64,000 nt of DNA, taken from Stictocephala bisonia (taxonomy: Eukaryota > Arthropoda > Insecta > Hemiptera > Membracidae). Numbering within the stretch: the first letter of the stretch is position 1; the number at the start of each line of letters is the position of its first letter. The stretch spans positions 62,001 to 126,000 of the forward strand of contig JAQJVL010001101.1 of NCBI GenBank assembly GCA_035578905.1, in the 5' to 3' direction. A program made the position numbers and the translations under genes. The notes beneath the pieces are model-generated. The model was not told the origin of the DNA, did no database searches, and worked only from the letters and a program-made list of their open reading frames with translations. Positions 43,498 to 54,355 of the stretch are shown here, piece after piece.

Positions 43498-46148
43498 TTA
43501 AATTCAATTCAATTCAATTCTTTATTGTGCCACAAGATACATGGGTACATAAGTACTAGTCATAACTAAAACTAAATTTACTTCTAAATATAAACATGTC
43601 ATAACATTTTTTTAAGTTTTCCACCTTGTAGGGTGCAAGATCAACAAAGACAGCCTTCAATTTGTGCTTAAAACTACGGTAGTCCAGATTTCGTTTAAAG
43701 CAATCAGGTAACATGTTATACAGCCAGATTCCCTTATGAAGTAGGTGGCTTTCTGAAAAGGTGGTTCTGTGTTTCGGAACTGATAGGTTAGAGCGTGATC
43801 GAAGGTGATAATGATTAGGATGTGGTTCTGTTATAAAAAGGTTATGATTTTTCTTTACGAACAATAAGGTTTCTAACATGTATATTGCAGGGAATGTTAG
43901 TATTTTGTACTTTTTAAATATATTTTTGCATGATTCTGTTTTACCAAGCTTGAATATGATTCTAATGACACGTTTTTGAAGTCTGAAAATGTATTCAGTT
44001 TTGGATGACTGAGCACCCCAAATAGAAACACCATACATCAAATGCGGATATATAACACCATAATATACTTTTATGAACCCAGTTTCAAGATCTGATTTTA
44101 TAAATGAAATTTTTTTACCTTAGTATTGCCTGAAGATCTTGAATATGTTTCTTTACTCCAATGTACATTTCGCCGCTATTTTTTTTTTTAATATATAAAT
44201 ATTTTAGAACAATATCTCCTTGAAGATGCCGCACCTAGCGGCGAAATGTACATTGGAGTAAAGAAACATATTCAAGATCTTCAGGCAATACTAAGGTAAA
44301 AAAATTTCATTTACATAATATACAGTTAAAAGGAGATTTATATCTGTGAACCGAGATAGCTTTCTCAAGATAAACAATCCACCACTTATAGACTTAGCAG
44401 TTTTTTTTAATGTGGCCATGGAATTTTAAATTTTCGTCAATCTCTACACCTAAAAATTGAACCCTTTCAGACGAAAATACCGTGGTCTCACCGAAAATAC
44501 AAGACATCCCCACATCATCCCTATTACGAATTGAAAAGTCTAGAAGTGTTGTTTTTTCAGTGTTGACTTTAAGATAGTTACTGTGACACCACTGTATTAA
44601 ATTATTTACTTCTTGAAAAAGGTTTTGTTCAACTGATTTTCTACAAGGTCCCGTGACGGTCACAGTGGTGTCATCTGCAAACAGACAAACATTCGCAAGG
44701 CTAAGATCTCTTCCAACATCATTGATGAACAATAAGAAAAGCAAGGGTCCGAGAACTGAGCCCTGCGGAACGCCCGTCAGGACTGACTCCTGCTCAGAGA
44801 AGCAGAATTGAAGAGTTTTTGTGGTATCTATGTAAGGAATCTTTACAACCTGACGCCGCCCACCCAGATAAGACCAAAACCAATCCAAGGGAATGCCTCG
44901 AATGCCCATATTTTGAAGCTTTTGTAATAGAAGTCCATGGTTTACCAAATCGAATGCTTTGCTTAGATCAATAAAGGCACTAGCTGCAAAGCATTTCTTA
45001 TCAAGAGCAGAAACTATTTGATTGGTTAAATGAAATATGGCATTGACTGTACTTTTATCTTTTATGTAACCATATTGATGTCGGAAAATGAATTTACTAT
45101 CTTGAAGAAAAGTCATTAGTCTAGTAAAAACTGCTTTCTCTATTACTTTAGAAAACGTTGAAGTAAGAGTTATTGGTCTAAAGTTGTCAATAATTTCCTT
45201 AGAACCTCTTTTATGCACTGGCTGGACAATAGAATATTTAATGGCTTCAGGAAACTCTCCCTGTGAAAATGATTGATTTATTAGATGGACAAAAGGATCG
45301 ATCAAAAACTCTTGACTAACTTTGAGAATCCTCGATGATATGCCGTCCGGACCTGAAGATTTCTTCGATTTCAGGTTTTTTATAATACTGGTCACCTCCT
45401 CTCTTGTTACTGGAGCTAGAAAGAAAGATTTTGCAAGTTTTCCCATAGGATTTGAACTGGAGTTCGAACAACGAGAAGATACATTCCCACTACCACAATC
45501 AGAAACATTTACAAAGTAAGAGTTGAATAGGTTTGCCACTTTATGAGGATTCTGGATCAGGACATTTGCAGAATCTCGAAAAGAATAGTTGTGAGGATTG
45601 GATTTCTGGGGTCGTTGTATGTTGTAACTAACAACCTCCCATGCCGCCCTTGCAACATTACTTGCATTTTTAATCTTATTGGACACCATCCGGGCCTTTT
45701 CCTCCCTTATACGGATTCTAGACATGGCCTTTAGTCACCGATACTCAATCCGCAATGGACTGCCAAACTCTAGATCTTTGCTGAGATAATAAAGGCGTTT
45801 GACCTCCTGAAGTAATGCTATCGTGTTCGTGCTCAGTCGAATCCGGTGTTGGTCTTTGGATATTTTTATTCTCACATTTTTAATAGGAAAAGCTGTGTTA
45901 AAGCAGAAAGAAAGTGAATTAAAAAAGTTTGACCCCGTTGAGTTGATGTCTGAAGATAAAAATACCTCGTTCCACGACTCACTTTTAAGTAAATGTTTGA
46001 AATAATTAATGTTTTCATTATTTATCAGGCATTTTGTGGTAAATTCAGGCAAACCTGTCACGACCAGAGGAGCTGCCTTGACTCTAAAAACTTGAGCATG
46101 ATGATCAGACAAGGCAGATATCACAACTCTACAAGAGTAAGACAAGTA
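43498..46148 (-). pseudogene. CR1/Jockey-like non-LTR retrotransposon, 5'-truncated, three lesions
   Basis: On the minus strand, 46145-45735 is the end of the endonuclease domain (ISALSDHHAQ). An in-frame TGA (45735-45737) separates it from the reverse-transcriptase frame 45725-44394: KKSSGPDGISSRILK, FRPITLTSTFSKVIE, FIDLSKAFDLVNH, GVPQGSVLGPLLF, FADDTT (catalytic Asp pair present) and VQFLGVEIDENLKF. An extra A in a homopolymer near 44403 shifts the frame; shifting back restores SGGLFILRKLS. A foldback insertion (44069-44312) then splits the VYYG codons. The C-terminal part is 44041-43556 (MYGVSIWGAQSS, LQKRVIRIIFKLG). The 3' end carries tandem GAATT units (43498-43520). It is 5' truncated at about 46148. 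Confidence 0.9.
44069..44312. mobile_element. 244-bp foldback insertion in the retrotransposon
   Basis: Flanked by CATAATATAC at 44059-44068 and again at 44313-44322, a 10-bp duplication of the retrotransposon coding sequence. Most of it folds back (arm from TAAATGAAATTTTTTTACC, centre near 44175-44225). Confidence 0.8.
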
Positions 46149-46788
46149 AACATAGTATTTTCACATTTAATTAGTATTTATGTACAATATGCCTAATTTT
46201 AAACAACGCGAGGAAAATGCTCCAAAGAATTAATTTGTTATTACACTTGAACTGTTCCTTAATGTAGAAACGTGTGTTACAACATTGCACGGAATTTAAA
46301 TAATAATTTGTCCTTAATAAAAAACAAATATAGCAATTTTATTGGATTAAACTTTAGAGCTTTAATTATGAATAAAAAGAAACATTAGATATTACAAAGT
46401 AACACACCATTTCGGTTTCAAATATAGAAAGAATATTGCACGGTTGGTATATGATTAAGGTATCAACGAATATTGCACGGTTGGTATATGATTAAGGTAT
46501 CAACGGATCAGGATTAAAAACAGTAAGTTCTTAATACGTAATAGAATAAGTGCATAAAAATAAACCAAGTAATGCATTGTTGTGTGTCTGGAATAAACTA
46601 ATATCGCTGTTAATAGTATCCAAAATAATGTTATATTCATTTCAACCTATTTTATACCTTATTTTCCATTATTATAAAGTACTGTACATAAAAATAATTA
46701 TTAACAAAATGTATTTAAATGTTTCTAACTTAAATATACAGTATTTTCAGTAAAATAATTTGGGATTTATATTGTATACATAAAAATT
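46149..46788. other. AT-rich spacer with a short duplication
   Basis: A 38-bp unit (GAATATTGCACGGTTGGTAT...) is repeated at about 46432 and 46470. No gene seen. Confidence 0.5.
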
Positions 46789-47464
46789 AGCAAAAAACGT
46801 GATATAAAAGTATGTCCTAAAACCTTTAGTTTTCCGTCTATCTGTCTATATGTGTTTTTTACATAAAAAATCATAACTTTCAATCCACGGAAGGTAAAAT
46901 TATGAAACTTCATGATTGTACCTTCTATTTAAAAAAAAGTAGTTCTATTTATAAAAAAACATAAAAAATAAATCTTCACCCATTTTAAAATGGCGGTCGT
47001 TTAATTGTTTCTAACTAAAATATCTAAAAAAGAACTAATTTTACAAATAAAATGCTAGAATATTTTTTAGTAAATCATATTAAAATATTCACAATGTTTT
47101 TTTCAACAAAAACAGACAAAAAACAGCTGAGTTATGCTCCAAAACGTAAAACAATGTTTTACAGCATTAACCAGAGGCTCGTGTGGTTTTAAATAGGAGT
47201 GACATTTGAACAGCTGATTTAATGTCAATCTGCTATTTCATATGAATAGCTGTTTATTTATAGTATTTATATTAAGGTTGGTTTCCATTGTTGGCATTAT
47301 TCATTAGTAACAAAAAGAACACTTCATGTACACGTTTTTCGTGAGTTTTTCTGTAAAGTTTTTTTATTGTATTGTTAGTTTTAATTAGTTAGTTTTTGTA
47401 ATTTATTTTCTTATGACATAGTTATTTTTTTATTATTTTCATGGTTTCCTTTTATTAACAACTA

Positions 47465-47632
47465 ATGGCAGATAATGTAATGTACAACTTTACCAACTCA
47501 GAAATGGCAGACATGCATTTGATGTGTGGCATGCCCCATTGTAGTAGTACTCAAGCGAGAAGACTGCATCAGGAACGTTTTACAAATCGTATTATACCTT
47601 GTCATACAACTTTGAAAAAGTCCCATCAATGA
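47465..47632 (+). pseudogene. DUF4817-type helix-turn-helix fragment
   Basis: The frame reads MYNFTNSEMADMHLMCGM, then ARRLHQERFTNRIIPCH, matching from memory the insect transposon N-terminal DUF4817 pattern (EMADM-YG, AARLYQERFPNR). A stop follows at 47630-47632, and the rest (GRPVSVRTPELEW) continues in a shifted frame to about 47725. No catalytic DDE region remains. Confidence 0.6.
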
Positions 47633-48035
47633 CTAGCAGAGACGTGCTTAAATCAACAAAGAAAATGTAACTCAGGTCGACCGGTTTCAGTAAGAACTCC
47701 TGAATTGGAATGGAAACCATACCTAATATTAATAGCATAAATAAACATCTGTTCATATTAAATAGCAGATTGACATTAAATCAGCTGTTCACAATATACA
47801 CATATTAAAACCGCACTAGCCTTTGGTTAATGCTGTAAAACACTGTTTTACGTTTTGCAGACAACTCAGCTGTTTTGTATCCGTTTTTGTTGAAACAAAC
47901 ACTGTGAATATTATAATAAGATTTTATAAAAACATTATTGTTGCATTTTGTTTGTAAACTTAGTCAGTTTTTAGATATTTCAGTTAGAAACAATTAAACG
48001 TCCACCATTTTTAAACGGGTGAAGATTTATTTTTT

Positions 48036-48584
48036 ACTAGCTGTACCCGCCCGCTTCGCCGGTCATAATATTAAGTTTGATTTAGAACCTAATGGCTGAA
48101 AGAATTCGAGCATTTTTGCTTCTTCTACCAATATTAGATTTTTTAGGAGGCATGTCATAAAAATTAAACTGCAAAACAAATAATTATTTATTTCTTATTT
48201 TCGCGTTTCACCACATGTTTTAATTACCGAGGAAAAAAGGTTAACACCAAATACAGATCACCTGATCAAGTAAAAGTAGTGTGTGCTACACTCTCAAGGT
48301 GAAATGTAGAACTACAATAAATCAAAACATATACAGTACTGTTGTTGTGAGAACTTCAATCTGCTTATGGCATGTGAAACTACATTAAACCACACAGTCA
48401 TATGTTTTTGTAAACAATTCAGATTCTCCATTTGAATAACATGGGATCTTTAGGAGCCCGTGGGGCGGAACCCTGTAGACGGATCTGCATCAAACTTCAC
48501 AGAAACCATCTCGGGAGTATACAGGACAACATCCTAAAGTTTCATGGTGATCGGTTGGATGGTTTGGCAGCGCATAAACTTCAA

Positions 48585-48632
<48 letters not shown>

Positions 48633-48650
48633 ATCCTCTTTTATAAATAT
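48036..48650 (+). mobile_element. Host interspersed repeat (copy B)
   Basis: Close copy of 14915-15541: begins CTAGCTGTACCCGCCCGC, ends with a TA run (48589-48629) and ACATCCTCTTTTATAAATAT. Confidence 0.75.
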
Positions 48651-49089
48651 AGATAATTATTTTTTTATATAGAACTTTTATAAGGTAGTACAATAATGAA
48701 GTTTCATAATAGTACCTTCGGTGGATTGTAGTTCAAGATTTTTATGTTAAAAAAACGCATAAATACAGATAGACGGAAAAGTGAAGGTTTAGGACATACC
48801 TTCATATGAAGTTTTTTGCTCATTTCTATCTGTACAATAACATTCCAAATTATTGAAACAGTTTTACTGAACACCCTGTATACTACATTTATATAGTATT
48901 TAAAAATATAAAAATTAAAAACTACGTATTGGTGATGTGAATCGCGATTTATCACCTCATATGGAGTTTTAAAAAACAATGCATTAAATTGAAATTGTGA
49001 ATAACTGCTTTGATTAACTTTATATTAGTGGATTTACAAAACTAATATAAAGCTGGAACCTTATTAAGCACCATTTGTAAGTTACCTAA

Positions 49090-49685
49090 TTCAGAAGCCT
49101 TAGTAAAAGCCTTTAGTTGATAGGCTTAGTAATAAGCCTTAGTTGGCAGCCTTTTTAAGTAGCCTTAGTAATTATTCTATTAGGAAGACTTAGCTGGTAG
49201 ACTTAGTAATTAACTGTAGGAAGAAGCCTTATTCGGTAGCCTTAATAAGGAGTCTTAGCTGGTAGACTTAGTAATTAACTGTAGGAAGAAGCCTTAGTCG
49301 GTAGCCTTAATAAGGAGTCTTAGCTGGTAGACTTAGTAATTAACTGTAGGAAGAAGCCTAAGTCGGTAGCCTTAGTTGGTAGCCTTAGTTGGTAGACTTA
49401 GTATGGAGCCGTAGAGAAGAGCCTTAGTCGGTATTCGTAATAAGGAGCCTTAGTTGGTAGACTTAATATGGAGCCGTAGAGAAGAGCCTTAGTTGGTATT
49501 CGTAATAAGGAGCCTTAGTTGGTAGACTTAATATGGAGCCATAGGGAAGAGCCTTAGTTGGTAGAGTAGACTTAGTATGGAGCCGTAGAGAAGAGCCTTA
49601 GTTGGTATTCGTAATAAGGAGCCTTAGTTGCTAGACTTAGTATGGAGCCGTAGAGAAGAGCCTTAGTTGGTATTCGTAATCCTCT
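49090..49685. repeat. About 60-bp minisatellite built on CCTTAGTTGGTAGACTTAG
   Basis: Two unit types: TTAACTGTAGGAAGAAGCC on the left and TATGGAGCCGTAGAGAAGAG on the right, about ten units in all. Confidence 0.8.
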
Positions 49686-51125
49686 AGGTCTCTTTGCATT
49701 AATGTAACCCTCAAAGATAGTGTTCAAGATTTCATCGTGTCTTATTTGATGGCCTACAAGACCAAATCTTCTTTCAACAACTTATTTCCACAAGTTGCTA
49801 TTCTCTCCTACTCTCTTGAGGACCTCGTCGTTTGTCACTCTATCAATCCACTTTATTTAAAGCATTCGTCTGTAGCACTATACAGGTTTTTTCTGGGTTT
49901 ATAAATGTCAAACTTTAACTTATGTTGGTGCTTGAAAGGTGGGGGGGGGGGGATGAATGTTGTCTGTTTTGTGTGTATGTTGATGTGCGTGTGCATGCGT
50001 TAGTGTGTTTATTTATTCATTTATCTTTTGTTATTTATTTATTTTTGAGTGTGGGGTGAGGTATGTGTGTATGCGTGTGAGGTTTGATTGTGCGTGTGTG
50101 GTTTTTAATGTGCGTTTGTGGTATGATTGTGCGTGAGAGGATGTATGTGTGTGTGCATGTGTTGTGTTTTGGTTGGTGTGTGTGATATACAGTCACTGTG
50201 CTTGCGCCCATTATTTATGCTAGGTGTGTGCGTATATGAAGGTTTATGTCAGATAGTGTATTTAATTTGTGTATTCTAAACGTGTATGGGTGTGAGGAGG
50301 AGTCGGGTGCGTCTCTCTTAGGTATGTGTGATCTTTCATGTAGGTGTGTATGCGGTAGTGTATGAATGTGTAATGCTTTGTGTATCAATATTGTGTAATT
50401 ATAGGCGTGGGCAAGTGTCTGTAAATGTGAAATGTGTCCAGGTTTTAGGTCAGGTTTTTATGGTAGTTTTTAGTGGATTACAGTACTCTTTATTATTATT
50501 ATTATTAGTTTTTATTTTTATTTTATTTGCTGTGGCTTCTAATGTTACGAAATTTAGTTTATAAAAGTGTCTCTTTGTAATTTTGTAGTTTAAGTAATAA
50601 TTGTTATGAAACATAAGTTTATTTATATACGTTTTTATTTTTTATTTGTTTACATAGTAGTAACATTTTAATTTTACTTTACGTCTGGCTGGTAGTGGCC
50701 CGTTCCCCTCCCACAGGCATGTGCCCATGAGGGGAACTATTTCCACAGTTTATATGATCTTTATATTGTAATTAATGTTTTTTTGAATAAAAATTCTTAT
50801 CTATCTATCTATATATCTACTACATTTCAAATGCCTCCAACCTATTATATTCCTCTGTCCCCAGGGTCCACGTTTCACAACCATAACAAGCCACACTCCA
50901 AATATATGGTTTCATTAATCTCTTTATTATTTCAAGACTGACTTTTATATGTTAAAATGTTTATCTTGTTATTGAAGACAGTCTTAGCTTGAGCAATTCT
51001 GCTTCTTATTTATATTTTGCTTCGTTCATCTCTACTGATCTTACTTACTAAATAAGTAAACGAGCCAACTTGTACGAGTAGCTCATTGTCTATTAGAATT
51101 CATAAGTCCTACTTCTAGATATTAA
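49686..51125 (-). pseudogene. Non-LTR retrotransposon fragment, split by an insertion
   Basis: The minus strand 51125-50825 encodes the late reverse-transcriptase/C-terminal region (LLVQVGSFTYL, IRSRIAQAKTVFNNK, PYIWSVACYGCETWTLGTEE, LEAFEM). The protein resumes at 49880-49690 (CYRRML, KWIDRVTNDEVLKRVGE, VGHQIRHDEILNTI, EGYINAKRPRG). Both halves contain stops and frame changes. The interruption at about 49886-50822 is a separate insertion. Confidence 0.75.
49886..50822 (+). mobile_element. Inserted 3' end of another retroelement
   Basis: It splits the flanking retrotransposon after the EM codons. It is TG-rich, has a CCCCTCCCACAG/GAGGGG hairpin (50706-50738) and ends GAATAAAAATTCTTATC plus TATC repeats, as many non-LTR 3' tails do. 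No reverse-transcriptase motif remains. Confidence 0.55.
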
Positions 51126-51144
51126 ATGCATTATATAATATATT

Positions 51145-51392
51145 TATAATGGCTTTACCTTTTTAATATCCTCTGTTTTGACATAAGTACAACCAGTTTC
51201 GTGGTGACCTACCACGTCATCAGGTACGTCCTCTTTGGCATTCGTTGTCGAATTAAAATTGTGTTATAGTGTGTCTCAATTTTAATTCGACGAGGAATCC
51301 CAAAGAGGACGTATCTGATGCGTGGTAGGCTGCCACGAAACCGGTTGTACTTATGTCAAAACAGAGGATATTACAAAGGTAAAGTCATTATC
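51145..51392. mobile_element. Foldback insertion with 8-bp target duplication
   Basis: Arms of about 105 bp (TAATATCCTCTGTTTTGACA and complement) around a 20-bp spacer; AATATATT flanks it at 51137-51144 and 51393-51400. Confidence 0.75.
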
Positions 51393-51400
51393 AATATATT

Positions 51401-54079
51401 ATCATTGTATATGTCTTACATAGTTACTACAGTAAAAATAATGTAACGTATTTCTAAACTATATAGTATAAGGTGAAAATATAAAGAAGTATTTGTTCAA
51501 TTTTATTTGTGTTTCTAAAATATAGATCTATTGGTATCTTATTTTATTTGTGTTTAAAAGTCAAATTGGACGTTGAGTGGGTTAATTTAAACTCTAGTAA
51601 ATGGAGGGTGCCTATGCTTAGTTCGTAATAACTGATAAATATTTTAATCGCATAATTTATTCATCCATATTTACTGTGGGAAATTTATGTGATGGGTTCT
51701 ATCCTCAGTCTTATTAATATCAATGTAACTTAATTACTTCATACGGATTGCCATAAATGTGGACTCAGACTACTACAGAAATCTGGGATGTCCATGTCAG
51801 GTGGTTGCTAGGATTCAAGTGTTCACAAAGGATATAACTGAGTATCATACTTGTCAATTTGCTGAAAATCAGACGAAGGCTGCTTGGTTCGGATCCCACG
51901 CCAAACTGTAAGTCTCTTATTTGACCTGGGTACTACGCTATTAATGAAAAAGAAACCACAGTTAGTAACAATGACTACACTTGTTTATATACACTAATCA
52001 TACAAATGTTATTTTGTGTTCAATTATCTCTCAAAACATGCTTTTTTACATTAATTATTTGTAGCTGTTATTTAAAAATATACAGATATACCACTGTTCC
52101 AGTTTCTTTTTTTTATATTAAATCAAATGTTTTGATGGCCACTCCAAACTGGTTGTATTACCTAGGAAGTGACCTTATTATTTAACAAATATTAAGTTTG
52201 ATTAAGTAATATCATTACATTTATTTTATGTATTAATTTCAATTTTGATTTTATCATTTATATTATTTTAGAAATTAATACATTTGGTTATCTAAACTGT
52301 ACATATATGTGTAATCAATGTATATGGAATAAAGTTTCTTTTTAATTTGAATTTGAAAAAAATTCACCCCTATTATGAGGATAACTATCTAATAAATAAA
52401 TAAATATAGTTAAATCAGTTAAATACATTTTCTATTGATGAATCCTACCGATTGTACGTGTTTTAACATCGGAGTTTACCCTAGAAAGAGCTTGCGATGT
52501 TACTCGCCTCAATTCTACGTATAGCCCCTCACAAATGGAGCTCAGAGGACACAAGGACCGTGACGAAGATGGAATACAAACTGTCGTTCTGAGGGCTGTA
52601 ACTCCTTTCAGCCATAAATACGTTATGAGGCCTACGTTTAATAATGGAAGATGACGTTTCCTGGTTTACTCACTCCTTTTAAACAGTGTCAGTTTATGTA
52701 TTGCCTGTTTGTTAGTTAAATATTTATCTGATAGGTCCAAAACCTTAATTATTCTTAGTCACATTTCTAAAGATGTAAAAATTAAACTCATAGTGTTAGC
52801 CATAAATACAATTGTTCTCCATTAGCTGTTAAAAGTTTACTATTGTTAAAAATGAAACACAATGTATTTTTATGAAGTATAATCAAGTTATTTTTATGTC
52901 ACACTGATATTATATAGCCTCATTATAGCTGTAAATAATAGGGCGAACGAAAATAAAGTTAAAAAAAATATTGTAAAAAGAAATTCCTCATTTCTCACTG
53001 ACAATTATTTTAAGTGCTTCACAAAATATAATTCTTTAAAAGAATGTAAATAAGGGAATTAACACCTTTGTGTATCGGCTGACCATATAATATTAACAAT
53101 GTATAGTTATATACTGACTTATGATAGCCGTGTAATGAGTAAAGGTAGATGTACTGACCCACACTACATGCACAGCTGATATTTAACCAACACAACTCAA
53201 AAACTAACATCAAGGATTTAAATTTATGGTGATATTTAAAGTAATGTGCTCTATTTTTTACAGTTATATTTAATTATGTTTCAGTTAATGTCTATAGTTG
53301 AACATCTATAGTCATAACTATGGACGTGGGTTTACTGTATATAGTTATGTTTGTAATGCTACTGTAACCCATCATCTATGATACTGCACTCCATTTTCTA
53401 TGGTTACATACAAAATTGCAATAACATTATAATAAAAAATAAATATAAAAGGAACGTAAACATTTATTGTACTTTGCTTCATTGTGTAACTAGTTACAAA
53501 GAGATGGCTGTTGAGATAATTCACCAGTCACTCGCAGCCCCGAGGGAAACAGACCTCAAAGTTCACACCGGTTTACGACCACTTTCCCTCACTTTACAGC
53601 CAATTTTCCCAAGATACGTGAACACTGCTAGCCCCTGATATTGTAAAGTTCGGGCGCCACAATTCCCTGTGTTTGTTTGGCAATAAACGTATTGTTGTAG
53701 CTGTATGTATAAAAATACCACTTTTACGAACTATCTTCAATATTAGACACCGTTGTAAATAACATCCTTAACAACAGTAAAAGTAACCTGTGTCAACAGT
53801 TCATATTTGATGGCTTTCATTTATCTCTTTATGGCATGTTTCTGTATCAGAACACTATTTATCGTGCTATAGTCTTAAATGTTAAAACCTTTAGTATGGA
53901 TTGCTCGTATGTATACTTGTACATGCGAAGTATACAGTTCATGAGACTAATAATATATAGATGTTTATTATAGATCACTGTATCACGAACGTATAGTACA
54001 TTTTTGTTAAATGTTAAATTAATATTACAAACACGATATTGGCGATAAAACAATTGTAAGTATTTAGAATTACACGCAA
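51401..54079. other. AT-rich intergenic DNA
   Basis: No gene recognised. A tRNA box-B-like GGTTCGGATCCC at about 51886 and a non-LTR-like 3' tail near 52320 (GGAATAAAGTTTC) are the only hints of repeats. A GC-richer stretch at 53500-53690 resembles an LTR end (GTTCGGGCGCCACAATTCCC) but no partner was found. Confidence 0.5.
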
Positions 54080-54355
54080 TCAATGCCACAGTGCGTGTAT
54101 GGTGGTGGGTCAATGCCACAGTGCGTGTAGGGTGGGTCAATGCCACAGTGTGGTGGATCACATCGGTGTGATCACAATATTGGTGTGCAGTGGATCACAT
54201 TACGTGTACACTAATGTGTACATAACATTGGTCACAGTACGTGTACGTTGGATGGGTGGGTCAATGCCACAGTGCGTTTAGGGTGGTTGGGTGAGTCAAT
54301 GCCACAGTGCGTGTAGGGTGGGTGGGTGGGTCAATGCCACAGTGCGTGTATGGCA
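54080..54355. repeat. G-rich minisatellite, inverted relative of blocks 1-6
   Basis: Units GGGTGGGTGGGTCAATGCCA plus CAGTGCGTGTA; complement of the 27-29 kb minisatellite family, 25 kb away and in opposite orientation. Confidence 0.8.

Larger units (their letters stand above)
46789..48820. mobile_element. Degraded DNA transposon with nested insertion
   Basis: Outer inverted ends of about 150 bp (46789-46940 and 48665-48820; AGCAAAAAAC, GTATGTCCTAAA, TTTTCCGTCTATCTGT) enclose a second inverted pair (about 46975-47290 and 47715-48030; AGAAACAATTAAACG). The centre holds a DUF4817-type fragment. The repeat at 48036-48650 has inserted between inner and outer right arms. Confidence 0.6.
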
